From Kaistella carnis (GTDB taxonomy: Bacteria > Bacteroidota > Bacteroidia > Flavobacteriales > Weeksellaceae): 64,000 bases of DNA. Positions within the stretch are counted from its first letter, which is position 1. Every line of letters begins with the position of its first letter. Below are positions 27,923 to 36,812 of this stretch, one piece after another. The notes under the pieces were generated by a model. That model worked only from the letters and a program-made list of their open reading frames with translations. It ran no database searches and had not been told where the DNA came from. The position numbers and the translations under genes are program-made. Where the stretch lies: positions 1,364,001 to 1,428,000 of the forward strand of contig NZ_CP034159.1 of the NCBI RefSeq assembly GCF_003860585.1, given 5' to 3'.

Positions 27923-28474
27923 TTATTTTAATTTGCTGAGTTTCAAATAACCGATATGAGTAAAATTCTCTTGATTTGTTGCTTCTGTTTTTTCCAGAAT
28001 AATGGAATACTTATCCCGCATTTCGAGGGGTAAAATATCGTTCACTTTAAAAATATCATCAATATCAACCCCGTATTTATCATCAATATGACTCACGGCA
28101 TCTGTAAAACCCATGGTTTTATAGAATTCCGTTTTCTTGACTCTTTTCGTGATTTCCGACAGTGATTTGCCGACCATCAAATATTGCTGATGCAGTTCCT
28201 CAAACTTTCCGTGTTCGTAACCGCCAAGATTGATGAAGAAAAGATGATTTTCGGAAAGCTCTGCCGTTTTTTCTACGATCTTTATTTCAAAGCCGTCTAC
28301 AAATTTCACTTCCTGATAACAGTCGATATGGATTTTCCCTTTGGCTTCGGGCCAAAACTTTTTTATTGCGGGAACGAGCGATTTCATGCTTTCACCAATA
28401 CCGAAAAACACATCATGCTGTTCAATATTTCTGCCTGCAGGTATGGCTCCGAGAATGGTGTAAAATAATTTCAT
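27923..28474 (-). CDS. DUF1543-family protein
   Basis: A 183-residue cytoplasmic protein of the DUF1543 family. Seen: the N-terminal LFYTILGAIPAGRNIEQHDV followed by FGIGESMKSLVPAI, IHIDCYQEVKFVDGFEIKIV near residue 50, and INLGGYEHGKFEELHQQYLM near residue 83. No membrane segment or signal peptide and no known activity. The stop codon lies three bases before purK on the same strand, so the two are probably co-transcribed, but a shared function is not evident. Confidence 0.82.
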   Translation of the reverse strand: MKLFYTILGAIPAGRNIEQHDVFFGIGESMKSLVPAIKKFWPEAKGKIHIDCYQEVKFVDGFEIKIVEKTAELSENHLFFINLGGYEHGKFEELHQQYLMVGKSLSEITKRVKKTEFYKTMGFTDAVSHIDDKYGVDIDDIFKVNDILPLEMRDKYSIILEKTEATNQENFTHIGYLKLSKLK

Positions 28475-28573
28475 CTTCTGGAAAAAACAAAAATACGTTT
28501 TAAATAAATTCTATAAAATTTTAATGTTCTCTTTTTTAACAAAATAAATTTTTCTTAAAAGGCATAAAATCCT

Positions 28574-28581
28574 TAAATTTG
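28574..28581 (+). promoter_or_regulatory. -7 promoter element abutting a start codon
   Basis: TAAATTTG fits TAnnTTTG and ends four bases before ATG 28586, again suggesting a leaderless message. Confidence 0.45.
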
Positions 28582-28585
28582 TGAA

Positions 28586-29416
28586 ATGTCGGAAATATTA
28601 ATTCTGTTCTTCGGAGCCGTGTCTGCTGGATTATTGGGATCCTTAACCGGATTGGGCGGCGGTGTTGTCATCATTCCTTTATTAACTCTTGGCTTCGGTG
28701 TTCCTATGCATTATGCAATTGGAGCTTCGTTAATTTCAGTCATCGGAACCTCATCCGGGGCTGCCGCTGCATTTGTGAAAGAAGGATTTACGAATGTCCG
28801 GATCGGAATGTTTTTAGAAATTGCCACGACGACCGGGGCAATTGGAGGCGCTTTAATTTCGGGAATGCTGAATGCGAATACGATCGGAATTATCTTCGCC
28901 AGCATTTTGATTCTGACCGTTATTCTTAATCTCAGAAAAAAACCAGATCATCAAGAACCTTTAATAGAAGGAAGTTTAGAACATAAACTTCAACTGTACG
29001 GCACTTTTCCCGACAAAGGAGTAATTAAATCCTACGCCGCGAGAAATACCATTTCCGGATTTTTTATGATGGCTTTTGCCGGAGTGATGTCGGGACTTTT
29101 AGGGATTGGATCCGGTGCATTAAAGGTTTTAGCCATGGATAATTTAATGAAACTGCCTTTTAAAGTTTCTACCACAACCAGTAATTTCATGATCGGAGTG
29201 ACTGCAGTTGCGAGTTCTCTTATCTACTTTCAAAGGGGTGAAATTATTCCCGTTATTGTAGCTCCGGTTTTGATCGGTGTGGTTTTGGGAAGTTATATCG
29301 GCTCGAAAACCCTTATGGTTTCTCAAACTAAAAAGCTGAAAATTGTTTTTGCAGTGGTCGTGTCCATTCTTTCGATTTATATGATGTATAACGGTCTTAA
29401 CCATAATTTTAAATAA
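28586..29416 (+). CDS. TauE/SafE-family sulfite/sulfonate exporter-like permease
   Basis: A 276-residue inner-membrane protein with about eight hydrophobic segments and the TauE/SafE repeat GLLGSLTGLGGGVVIIPLL near residue 14, repeated as GLLGIGSGALKVLAM near 173. The family exports sulfite, sulfoacetate and related anions, but the substrate here is not indicated. The last base of its stop codon is the first base of the DUF1634 gene start, so the two are translationally coupled. This TauE-DUF1634 pair is a known conserved arrangement. Confidence 0.9.
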   Translation: MSEILILFFGAVSAGLLGSLTGLGGGVVIIPLLTLGFGVPMHYAIGASLISVIGTSSGAAAAFVKEGFTNVRIGMFLEIATTTGAIGGALISGMLNANTIGIIFASILILTVILNLRKKPDHQEPLIEGSLEHKLQLYGTFPDKGVIKSYAARNTISGFFMMAFAGVMSGLLGIGSGALKVLAMDNLMKLPFKVSTTTSNFMIGVTAVASSLIYFQRGEIIPVIVAPVLIGVVLGSYIGSKTLMVSQTKKLKIVFAVVVSILSIYMMYNGLNHNFK

Positions 29417-29793
29417 TGAAAAGACATTTTACAGATCTGGATCTTAACCGTTCCGTCGGAAATCTTCTTCGGTTAGGCGTCATCATTTCGGTTGTCACTT
29501 CCCTCTTTGGTTTTGTGAAATTGTTTATTGAAGGGTTTACAATGCCTAAAGATTACATTTCCCTGGAAGTTCCGGAAGGTACGATTTGGCAAAGTTTCTT
29601 TAATTCTTTGAAAAATTTTGAAGGAATAGGAATTATTCAGCTCGGAATTCTGATATTGATTTTAACGCCACTGGTTCGAATTATCTTTGCGCTCGTCGGT
29701 TACATTAAAGAAAGAGATTACACTTACGTCATCGTTTCTCTTATCGTTTTGGCCATTATGCTTGTGAGTTTCCTCATGGGTTTTGCACACTAA
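29416..29793 (+). CDS. DUF1634-family membrane protein
   Basis: A 125-residue protein with three hydrophobic segments (about residues 17-38, 72-94 and 102-122) and the N-terminal LNRSVGNLLRLGVIISVVTS, matching DUF1634. It overlaps the TauE/SafE gene by one base and is presumably an accessory subunit or modulator of that permease. No independent function is known. Confidence 0.85.
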   Translation: MKRHFTDLDLNRSVGNLLRLGVIISVVTSLFGFVKLFIEGFTMPKDYISLEVPEGTIWQSFFNSLKNFEGIGIIQLGILILILTPLVRIIFALVGYIKERDYTYVIVSLIVLAIMLVSFLMGFAH

Positions 29794-29896
29794 AAAAATA
29801 ATTTAAGAGTCTCGGAAACTTCTAAAATGACCAGAGATTTTTATCGATTTAGACGACTTTAATTTCAAAAATTAGTTCAATTTTTACCGCAAGAAA

Positions 29897-30883
29897 TTAG
29901 CTAAAATCTATATTTTTCAGAACAGCTTCGGCTTTTAATTCAGTTTCTCGCCATTCTTTTTCAGGCGAACTTTCTGCGGTAATTCCCCCGCCGACATATA
30001 TAAGCGCCGCATCCTGAAAAAATTCAGCACACCGCAGATTAACGAAATATTGAACAAAATCGTCGTTTTCCACGCGGATATAACCCGCGTAAAAATTTCT
30101 TGGATCCTTTTCAAACTTGCCGATAGCCTTTCTGCAAAAATCCTTTGGAATCCCACAAACTGCCGGCGTTGGATGAAGTTCAGAAATAATTTTCTCTACA
30201 TCCTCTCTCACGATTTGTGCTTTGAAATCGTTTCTCAAATGTTTGATATTTCCGGACAGATGATCATAAGTCTCCGATAATTCCACTTTTTCGGAATAAG
30301 CATTTAAAATATTTTTAATGAAATCGGTTACCGGTTTCTGTTCTTCAATTTCTTTGCTCGTCCAACTTTCATGAACCGGAATTGTTCCGGCCAAACTCAT
30401 GGTTTCAAACTCGGAAGTTTTTTTATTGAATTTCCCGAGCAGTTCGGAAAAAGCGCCGAGCCAACATTTTTCGTCTTTGATGAAGAAATAAACGAAAGCG
30501 TTTGGATAAGCTTTACAAAGATTAAGAAAAGTTCTGGACAAATTAATTGGTGAACCTTCATACTTCACTAATTTTCTTCTTGAAATCACCAATTTTGAAA
30601 GATCATTTTCTTTAATAAAATCAATAACTTTAAGAAGTTTCTGCTGATAATCCGATTGCTGTTCCTCCTCAAATAAAGGCAATTTTGAGGATAAAGAATC
30701 GCTCAGAATTTCAGCACTTAAAATTTCATCTTTAGAAATAGATTCTATTTCTCCGCTAAAATCAAGGATTTCTAAATTATCAAAAGAATGAAAAGATACC
30801 GGATTTTTATCGAGATTTTCATCAACGAAATTATAGTCTTCGGAAAAAGGAAATCGAAAATACAGCATTTTAGTTTTTATCAA
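29897..30883 (-). CDS. menF: Isochorismate synthase / chorismate-binding enzyme
   Basis: A 328-residue chorismate-utilising enzyme. Seen: KLVISRRKLVKYEGSP near residue 98, MSLAGTIPVHESWTSKEIEE near 160, LHPTPAVCGIPKDF near 240, and SPEKEWRETELKAEAVLKNI at the C terminus, the metal-binding signature of isochorismate synthases. It would start menaquinone synthesis by converting chorismate to isochorismate. A hot-dog thioesterase gene ends 28 bases upstream on the same strand, which suits the later DHNA-CoA hydrolysis step. The N-terminal region is shorter than in E. coli MenF. Confidence 0.87.
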   Translation of the reverse strand: MIKTKMLYFRFPFSEDYNFVDENLDKNPVSFHSFDNLEILDFSGEIESISKDEILSAEILSDSLSSKLPLFEEEQQSDYQQKLLKVIDFIKENDLSKLVISRRKLVKYEGSPINLSRTFLNLCKAYPNAFVYFFIKDEKCWLGAFSELLGKFNKKTSEFETMSLAGTIPVHESWTSKEIEEQKPVTDFIKNILNAYSEKVELSETYDHLSGNIKHLRNDFKAQIVREDVEKIISELHPTPAVCGIPKDFCRKAIGKFEKDPRNFYAGYIRVENDDFVQYFVNLRCAEFFQDAALIYVGGGITAESSPEKEWRETELKAEAVLKNIDFS

Positions 30884-30911
30884 CTGAAGTTAAAACATCT
30901 GATGAAAATTA

Positions 30912-31328
30912 TTAACGGGGAATAATATTATTTGTCATCGTGGTGTGATTGATCAATTCCCCTTTTTCGTCGCGAATTTCAATTTCCGAAACATGCATTG
31001 TTCTGCCTTTTCGAATGAATTTTGCCGTTCCAGTCACGATTCCATCTTTTTTACTTCGCAGATGATTTGAATTAATGTTCGTTCCCACCGGCGCAAATTT
31101 TTCGGTATCGACATGCAATACAGATAAAGAGGAACCTAAAGTTTCTGCCAAAACGCAGCTTGCACCACCATGCAGAATACCGTAAGGTTGATGCACTTTT
31201 GCCGTTACAGGCATCGTTGCAGAAAGGGAATCGTCAGTAACATCTGTAAAAACGATATCTAAAGTTTTTCCCAGGGTTTCGCCGCCCCAGTTATTTAATT
31301 TATTTAAAATTTCTTCTCTATTTTCCAT
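30912..31328 (-). CDS. PaaI/MenI-type hot-dog thioesterase
   Basis: A 138-residue hot-dog-fold acyl-CoA thioesterase. Seen: the active-site segment HQPYGILHGGASCVLAETLG near residue 47, with the HGG motif and the downstream Glu, and GTNINSNHLRSKKDGIVTGT near 83. The next gene is an isochorismate synthase, so hydrolysis of 1,4-dihydroxy-2-naphthoyl-CoA in menaquinone synthesis (MenI) is the likely role. Phenylacetate-type (PaaI) activity is the alternative. A 12-bp tandem repeat lies directly before its start. Confidence 0.87.
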   Translation of the reverse strand: MENREEILNKLNNWGGETLGKTLDIVFTDVTDDSLSATMPVTAKVHQPYGILHGGASCVLAETLGSSLSVLHVDTEKFAPVGTNINSNHLRSKKDGIVTGTAKFIRKGRTMHVSEIEIRDEKGELINHTTMTNNIIPR

Positions 31329-31344
31329 AAAGGTTGAAGTCAGT

Positions 31345-31403
31345 TTAAGGTTGAGGTTTTTGTTGAGGTTAAGATTGAGGTTAAGGTTGAGGTTAAGGTT
31401 GAG
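31345..31403 (-). repeat. Tandem repeat, five units of 12 bp
   Basis: Units read TTAAGGTTGAGG on the plus strand, with changes in the second and third; the last lacks one base. The array fills the space between the acyltransferase stop (31404) and the thioesterase start (31328). On the minus strand it is open in frame with both genes and would encode Leu-Asn repeats. Confidence 0.85.
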
Positions 31404-32000
31404 CTAGTATATCTTCGGATTCCACTTTTCAGGAAATTTCGGCGTGATCTTTTTGTAATATTCCTCCATTTCCGCCATGATGTCTTCATACGATCTTGTT
31501 TCTAATTCTTCCACCGAAATTTTCTTACCCAAATAAATTACTTTATCTTTAAAATCTCCGGCAGCAATAACGATGGGAACCTTTGCAGCCAATGCCATAT
31601 GGTAAAAACCTTTGCGCCATTTAGGCACCCAACTTCTGGTTCCTTCGGGCGTAATTACCAAACTGAAATCATCTTTTTTAAACTCATTCACGACAAAATT
31701 AACCAAATCATTTTTCTGAGAACGGTCGATGCCAATACCACCCATTGCCTTTATTAAAAAGCCATACCAAGCTTTCGTATGCTGATCTTTAATAATGACT
31801 TTCAAGGGTTTACCCAAGGACCAATACGCAAAATTCCCGAGCATGTACTCATCATTTGCGGTGTGAGGAGCGACGACCAGAATGCAGCGGTCCAGGTTAT
31901 TTACGTCGCCTTCTAAGACCACTTTCCAACCGACCAGTTTAAGCATTAATTTGCCGAATAATTTTTTCATAAAATCTAAATTTTGGTTCCAAAGACCCAC
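31404..32000 (-). CDS. Lysophospholipid acyltransferase family protein
   Basis: A 198-residue membrane-associated acyltransferase of the PlsC/LPLAT family. The catalytic His motif appears as VAPHTANDEYML near residue 45 (H with a downstream Asp), and the glycerol-phosphate binding EGTR motif as VITPEGTRSWVPKW near 118. I infer acyl transfer to a lysophospholipid or a related acceptor in membrane synthesis. The listed start gives ten residues before a second Met (MKKLFGKLML) that is an equally good start. Confidence 0.87.
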   Translation of the reverse strand: MGLWNQNLDFMKKLFGKLMLKLVGWKVVLEGDVNNLDRCILVVAPHTANDEYMLGNFAYWSLGKPLKVIIKDQHTKAWYGFLIKAMGGIGIDRSQKNDLVNFVVNEFKKDDFSLVITPEGTRSWVPKWRKGFYHMALAAKVPIVIAAGDFKDKVIYLGKKISVEELETRSYEDIMAEMEEYYKKITPKFPEKWNPKIY

Positions 32001-32271
32001 TTTTTATAAGACTGATAAACAAAAAAGTATAACCAAACAGCGTTGGTTATACCTAACAAATATATTAAAATATAATTTTGTCTATAACAAATTAGTTACG
32101 AAATCAATTATTTTTATTGCGATGTCTAAAACAATCTGAACCATAATTGGAAGTTTTTTGGTGTTAATAATCTTACATTAAATTAACACTACGAAATTAG
32201 TAATTAAAATCTAAAAAAGAAATTTCGAACGTGTTAATTTTTATTAAAGTTTTATTGATATCAAGATTAAA

Positions 32272-33981
32272 TTATTTTGTCTTGATGACGATTTCTTTTT
32301 TACCGTTTTTGATGGAGATGTCGACGTCTTGAAGCTTATTCAGATTCCATTTCATAGAATCGATCACTTTATCTGCTTCTTTTTTCGGTACTTTTTTGCC
32401 ATTGATAATTACACTGTCTCTATCGTTTGAGTTATATTCGATCGTAGATCCGTTGATCTTCACCTTATTTTTCTCAATCACGATTCCGGTGGAGTTATCG
32501 TTTTCTTCATGATCATCATTTGCCTCATCATCTATGGAAAAACCACGCCCATCGTTCAGGGCAATCACCTTCATACTTTTTGGGACAATCAAATTATAGT
32601 CGACTCTGTAATCTCTTAAACGGTCATTATAGGAATAAGAAATATAATTCGGAAGCAAGATTTTATTATCTACAATTTCCACGGGAACATTCACATTTAA
32701 AGGTAAATTATATCCATCTGCTCTTTTTTTAATTTCGAGATAAGGAACGCTTACGTCTTTTCTTATGACATCTAAATTAGGATAATCTTCTTTGAAAATA
32801 GTTTTCCCATCAGAATATACATCATCCCAGTACGATTTAAAGTTTTGCGGAATTACGACTCTTTTCACATCAATTAAGAGGGAATCTGAAGAAGTATTGA
32901 TGGCGACGTTTTGCGTACTGTCATTGCTTCCGCTGTACTGCGTTTTATATCGAATTGCGCTAAATCCTGTCGCAGCAACCAGTCCGATCCAGATCAAAAC
33001 TAAGGCTCCGATCACATATCCCGTATTATTAAACCTTGTTTTCGGAGAAAATAATTTAACTGCGAGATAACAGAAAATTAGTCCCGGAATAAAAGAAGAC
33101 AAGAATCCGAGAGCGATCACGAGGAATCCAAAATTACTGTCCTGCAGATAAAATCCTAAATTGTTGAAGAAATTAATGTTACTGGCTCCGGAAAAACCAA
33201 GTCCTAACACGGTGAACGATCCTATAAGAAGTGAAAGTCCCATGATTGCTAAAATCGTTCCCAGTAGATAACGAACTACATTCCACAAGCCGTTTCCCGC
33301 TTTGTTGATATAGGGTTTATTTTCGTTATAAAGTTCTCCTACTCTCTGCGTAGATTCATTGGCAAACTGTACAATTTTTGTCGATTCCTGTTTTAAATTA
33401 TCGAAATTTAAAGGTTTGCCTTTCATTTTCAAAAAATCGGTTGCTGTTTCCGCTTTCGGCAACACGATCCACAGAATAATGTAGATTAAAATAATAACTG
33501 ATGTAGAAATTGCAGCGGTAAATACCCCTAAAATCGCAATTCCCAACCAGATCGCACGCATGGCGCTGATATCCATACCTACATAATGCCCTAATCCGGC
33601 ACAAACTCCACCGATTTTAGCAAGTTCCGGATCTCGGAAAAGTTGCTTTTGACCATTGAAATTTGCATTGCTTTTTTGTTGACGTTTCTGGTTTGAATTA
33701 GTTTCGGAAAAATAGGCTTCTTCCTGTTCTTCTATTTTTTCCGGCGAGCCGATTTGTGAGATCACGCGGTCAACATCAACATCATTAATCACTTCGCGTT
33801 TTCCGAGTGCATCTTTAAATATTTCCACCATTCTGATTTCAATATCATGCATTACTTCTTCTGCTTCATTCGCATCTAAAGAGCTTTTGAGTGCCGCAAG
33901 ATAATCGCTGAGTTTGATGTAAGCGTGTTCCTCGATTGTGAAAGAGAAACCGGCGAGTCCTATGGAGAGTGTCTTGTTCAT
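32272..33981 (-). CDS. PspC-domain membrane protein
   Basis: A 569-residue envelope protein. The N-terminal cytoplasmic part (residues 1-100) has a conserved FTIEEHAYIKLSDYLAALK segment. The PspC domain follows near 112-172 (IGGVCAGLGHYVGMDISAMR, then a membrane helix), with three to four further membrane helices up to about 350. A C-terminal soluble region of about 220 residues has repeated beta-strand-like stretches. PspC-type proteins sense or buffer membrane stress. A PadR regulator gene lies four bases upstream on the same strand and likely controls it. Confidence 0.87.
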   Translation of the reverse strand: MNKTLSIGLAGFSFTIEEHAYIKLSDYLAALKSSLDANEAEEVMHDIEIRMVEIFKDALGKREVINDVDVDRVISQIGSPEKIEEQEEAYFSETNSNQKRQQKSNANFNGQKQLFRDPELAKIGGVCAGLGHYVGMDISAMRAIWLGIAILGVFTAAISTSVIILIYIILWIVLPKAETATDFLKMKGKPLNFDNLKQESTKIVQFANESTQRVGELYNENKPYINKAGNGLWNVVRYLLGTILAIMGLSLLIGSFTVLGLGFSGASNINFFNNLGFYLQDSNFGFLVIALGFLSSFIPGLIFCYLAVKLFSPKTRFNNTGYVIGALVLIWIGLVAATGFSAIRYKTQYSGSNDSTQNVAINTSSDSLLIDVKRVVIPQNFKSYWDDVYSDGKTIFKEDYPNLDVIRKDVSVPYLEIKKRADGYNLPLNVNVPVEIVDNKILLPNYISYSYNDRLRDYRVDYNLIVPKSMKVIALNDGRGFSIDDEANDDHEENDNSTGIVIEKNKVKINGSTIEYNSNDRDSVIINGKKVPKKEADKVIDSMKWNLNKLQDVDISIKNGKKEIVIKTK

Positions 33982-33985
33982 GATA

Positions 33986-34357
33986 TTAAGAATTTGGTAG
34001 GAACGCGCTTTCAGGTGCGCCCGTCGGGTTATTGTTTTTAGTAATCAAGTTTACAGAGTCTGTCAGGTCGTTCCAGGTATTTTGAAGTTCCGCAAGAAAT
34101 AATTTGCCTTTCTCCGTCATCTGGTAATATTTTCGGGGTGGCCCGCCGGTGGATTCTTCCCAACGGTAAGAAAGGAATTCTCCGTTCTTAAGTCGGGTCA
34201 ACAGCGGATAAAGAGTGCCTTCCACTACATCCAGTTTTCCTTTTTTGAGTTCATCAATAAGATCAGAAACATACATTTCGCGCTCATTAATCAAACTTAA
34301 AATACAGAATTCCAGAATACCTTTCCGCATTTGCGCTTTGGTGTTTTCTGTGTTCAT
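33986..34357 (-). CDS. PadR-family transcriptional regulator
   Basis: A 123-residue PadR-type winged-helix repressor. Seen: KGILEFCILSLINEREMYV at the N terminus, the recognition region LDVVEGTLYPLLTRLKNGE near residue 40, and SYRWEESTGGPPRKYYQMTE near 62, the PadR beta-wing signature. It is the first gene of an operon with the PspC-domain gene, and PadR-PspC pairs are common in Bacteroidota. Ligand unknown. Confidence 0.92.
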   Translation of the reverse strand: MNTENTKAQMRKGILEFCILSLINEREMYVSDLIDELKKGKLDVVEGTLYPLLTRLKNGEFLSYRWEESTGGPPRKYYQMTEKGKLFLAELQNTWNDLTDSVNLITKNNNPTGAPESAFLPNS

Positions 34358-34607
34358 ATTCTTTTAGGTTATTAATTGGTTGATGTTCAACTTGAGGGTG
34401 ATTTTTTGAATGATTGATATCCATCGATTCGCAAATTTTCAACACCTTCTCAAATCTTACATTACAAAGATATGTAATAAATTTAGTATTATGCAATACA
34501 AAGTAGTAAAACTTTCAATATTATTTTTATATCAATTACTTTTATTACAATAGAAAAGCCCTGAAAGCCTAATAAAATAACACATTGTGAGAAATAAAAT
34601 TTTAAAT

Positions 34608-34634
34608 TAAAAAAACCATCCCGAGAAGAGATGG
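34608..34634 (-). terminator. Intrinsic terminator downstream of cbpAM
   Basis: On the minus strand the stem CCATC / GATGG with a loop of about eight bases is followed by a run of T. It lies about 125 bases past the cbpM stop codon. Apart from this, the gap 34497-34757 holds nothing I recognise. Confidence 0.65.
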
Positions 34635-34757
34635 CTTGTTAAAACAGTTGAAAAGTTAAAAATAACGTCATTTTCCGAAAAATAATTGCAGAAACTCATC
34701 AAATATTTTCTCGAATTAAGCTTTTCGAAGTTTCATTTTTTTAAAAAAGACAAGAAA

Positions 34758-35051
34758 TTAATCGATATCATGAAATTTACTCGAAAGATATTGCAGCCTT
34801 TCGTTTTCATGTCTAAGTTTTTCAAGCTTATCTAAAAGATGTTGAATCACTTCTAAACCGGGAAGGTTAACTTCCAGATCGTAATGCCAATTTGCAAACC
34901 GCTCAAAAGCCGGTAATTCTTCGTACAGTAAATATTTTACTTCATTGTCGACCACAGGTTTCAAAAGTCCGGCTTCTTCCAGCGAATCAAAAAATGTGAT
35001 TTCGATATTATAGATTTTTACGAGTTCTTCGCGTGATATTCTTTCGCTCAT
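34758..35051 (-). CDS. cbpM: Chaperone modulator CbpM-like protein
   Basis: A 97-residue protein of the CbpM/MerR-like family, which binds the J domain of CbpA and inhibits it. Seen: an N-terminal helix-turn-helix-like part ([19 protein letters not shown]), [20 protein letters not shown] near residue 42, and a C-terminal coiled coil ([20 protein letters not shown]). Its start overlaps the end of the cbpA gene by four bases, so the two are translationally coupled, as expected for an inhibitor and its target. Confidence 0.88.
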   Translation of the reverse strand: MSERISREELVKIYNIEITFFDSLEEAGLLKPVVDNEVKYLLYEELPAFERFANWHYDLEVNLPGLEVIQHLLDKLEKLRHENERLQYLSSKFHDID

Positions 35052-35965
35052 TTTTTTAGATTTTTAAGTTGAAGGAATAATTCTTTTTCCGCTTCAGTCA
35101 GATTTTTAGGAAGTTGGACGTTATACGTCACCAAAAGATCACCAAATTCGCCTTCCTTTTTATAGACAGGAAAACCTTTACCTTTCAAGCGCACTTTTGT
35201 TCCACTTTGCGTTTCGGGTTTCACTTTAAGTTTTACCGCGCCATCCAGTGTTTTCACCTCAATTTCCCCACCTAAAATGGCGGTATATAAATCCAGATCA
35301 ACCTCTGAAGTCAGATTATCGCCCTGTCTTTTAAACTCAGCATCTTCCTGCACATTGAACGTGATGAATAAATCACCGTTGGGACCGCCGTTATGACCCG
35401 GATTTCCGTGGCCTTTTAATTTGATTTTCTGACCATCTGCAACTCCGGCCGGAATGGTGATGCGCAATTTTTTACCATTGATCTCAAAAGTTTGCTGATG
35501 GGTTTTCGCTACATCACGCAAATGGAGATTCAATGAGGCTTCCAAATCCTGGCCTTTAAACTTCCCAGAAGCGCTGCCTCGCGAAGCACCGCCAAATCCG
35601 CCGCCACCAAACATACTTTGAAAAAAGTCCGAAAAATCTGCACCATTCTCAAAATCGGTATCTGCAAAGCCGCCATAACTGCTGCTCTGTCTGGATTGCC
35701 GACCGCGCTGTTGCTGTTGCGCTTGCTCATATTGTTCGCCATGCTTCCAGTTTTCTCCGTATTTGTCATATTTAGCACGGTTTTCCGGATGACTCAAAAC
35801 CTCGTTGGCTTCATTAATTTCTTTAAATTTTCTTTCGGCTTCTTTATCACCGGGATTCACGTCGGGATGGTATTTCCGCGCTAACTTACGGTACGCCTTT
35901 TTGATTTGATCGGCCGTGGCCTTCTGATCAATTCCTAAAACTTTATAATAATCTATATATGCCAT
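35048..35965 (-). CDS. cbpA: CbpA-type DnaJ homologue
   Basis: A 305-residue class B J protein. The J domain covers residues 1-70 with the HPD tripeptide in [10 protein letters not shown]; a Gly/Phe-rich linker spans about 75-135 ([18 protein letters not shown]); two beta-sandwich substrate domains cover about 140-300. It lacks the Cys-rich zinc region of DnaJ. It stimulates DnaK and may bind curved DNA. It is followed by the overlapping cbpM gene. A second CbpA-like gene without cbpM lies in the stress island at 51906. Confidence 0.92.
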   Translation of the reverse strand: MAYIDYYKVLGIDQKATADQIKKAYRKLARKYHPDVNPGDKEAERKFKEINEANEVLSHPENRAKYDKYGENWKHGEQYEQAQQQQRGRQSRQSSSYGGFADTDFENGADFSDFFQSMFGGGGFGGASRGSASGKFKGQDLEASLNLHLRDVAKTHQQTFEINGKKLRITIPAGVADGQKIKLKGHGNPGHNGGPNGDLFITFNVQEDAEFKRQGDNLTSEVDLDLYTAILGGEIEVKTLDGAVKLKVKPETQSGTKVRLKGKGFPVYKKEGEFGDLLVTYNVQLPKNLTEAEKELFLQLKNLKK

Positions 35966-36087
35966 TGAATAATGCTTTCTTCAAATTTACAAAAAGTAAA
36001 GGATTTTCTATTTTAAAGTTGTGTTAAAACTTTCTGTTTATTTTTCTTAATTTTAATGAACAGGACTTTAGCCTAAATTGTAGCACT

Positions 36088-36732
36088 ATGAAAAAACTTC
36101 CCTATTTATTTTCCCTGCTCTCTCTCCTATTTTGTTCGAAGCAGGAAACCGCCTTAACGTCGGATAAATCTATGGAAACTTCAAAGATTATCAAGGACTC
36201 CGTAACCAAGCCTGAAGCTACCAAAGACACTTTAGATGTAGTGGAACATTTAAAAGTTATAAATGATGAAGTTCTTCAATCTTTAAAGATGAAAGATTAT
36301 GAAAAATTTTCCACTTTTATTCATCCGGAAAAAGGAGTGACATTTTCCATGTATTCTTATGTAAACACAAAGAAAGACAAACATTTCAGTCTGGAAGATT
36401 TCCGAAAATACAGTTCTTCTCCCATTAAATTTACGTGGGGCGAAAAAGATGGAACCGGCGATCCTCTAATCCTTTCTCTGAAAGATTATCTGGAACAGTG
36501 GGTATTTAAAAAAGATTTTACCCAGAGTCAATTTTCTCTCAATTCCTATCAGGGTCAAGGAAACACAATTAATAACATCCGCAAAACTTATGAAGGTTCA
36601 CTGGTCGAAAACTACATTCCCGGAACAGAAGAATACGGATTAATGGATTGGAATTCTCTTTTCTTTGTGTTTTCAGAATATGAAGGCCAATACTATCTTG
36701 TTGCGGTCATCAATAATTCCTGGACGACCTAA
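36088..36732 (+). CDS. Exported hypothetical protein, possible lipoprotein
   Basis: A 214-residue protein with a hydrophobic N terminus (KLPYLFSLLSLLFCSKQE). The Cys at residue 17 could be a lipid-attachment site, but the preceding residues LLF are not a canonical lipobox. The mature part has VINDEVLQSLKMKDYEKFST, then a C-terminal region rich in aromatic residues (WNSLFFVFSEYEGQYYLVAV). This resembles small nuclear-transport-factor-like lipoproteins of Bacteroidota, but I do not recognise a named family. Confidence 0.72.
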   Translation: MKKLPYLFSLLSLLFCSKQETALTSDKSMETSKIIKDSVTKPEATKDTLDVVEHLKVINDEVLQSLKMKDYEKFSTFIHPEKGVTFSMYSYVNTKKDKHFSLEDFRKYSSSPIKFTWGEKDGTGDPLILSLKDYLEQWVFKKDFTQSQFSLNSYQGQGNTINNIRKTYEGSLVENYIPGTEEYGLMDWNSLFFVFSEYEGQYYLVAVINNSWTT

Positions 36733-36812
36733 TTGGATTGGAAGATAAAATGATGATCTGGTAAGTATCCTACTTTTAATATTTAGAATTATATTTGACT
36801 AAATTTAAATAA

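Noticed and set aside
31345..31403. 12-bp array considered as a CRISPR-like repeat
   Set aside because: Units are 12 bp and head-to-tail with no spacers, and no cas genes are near.
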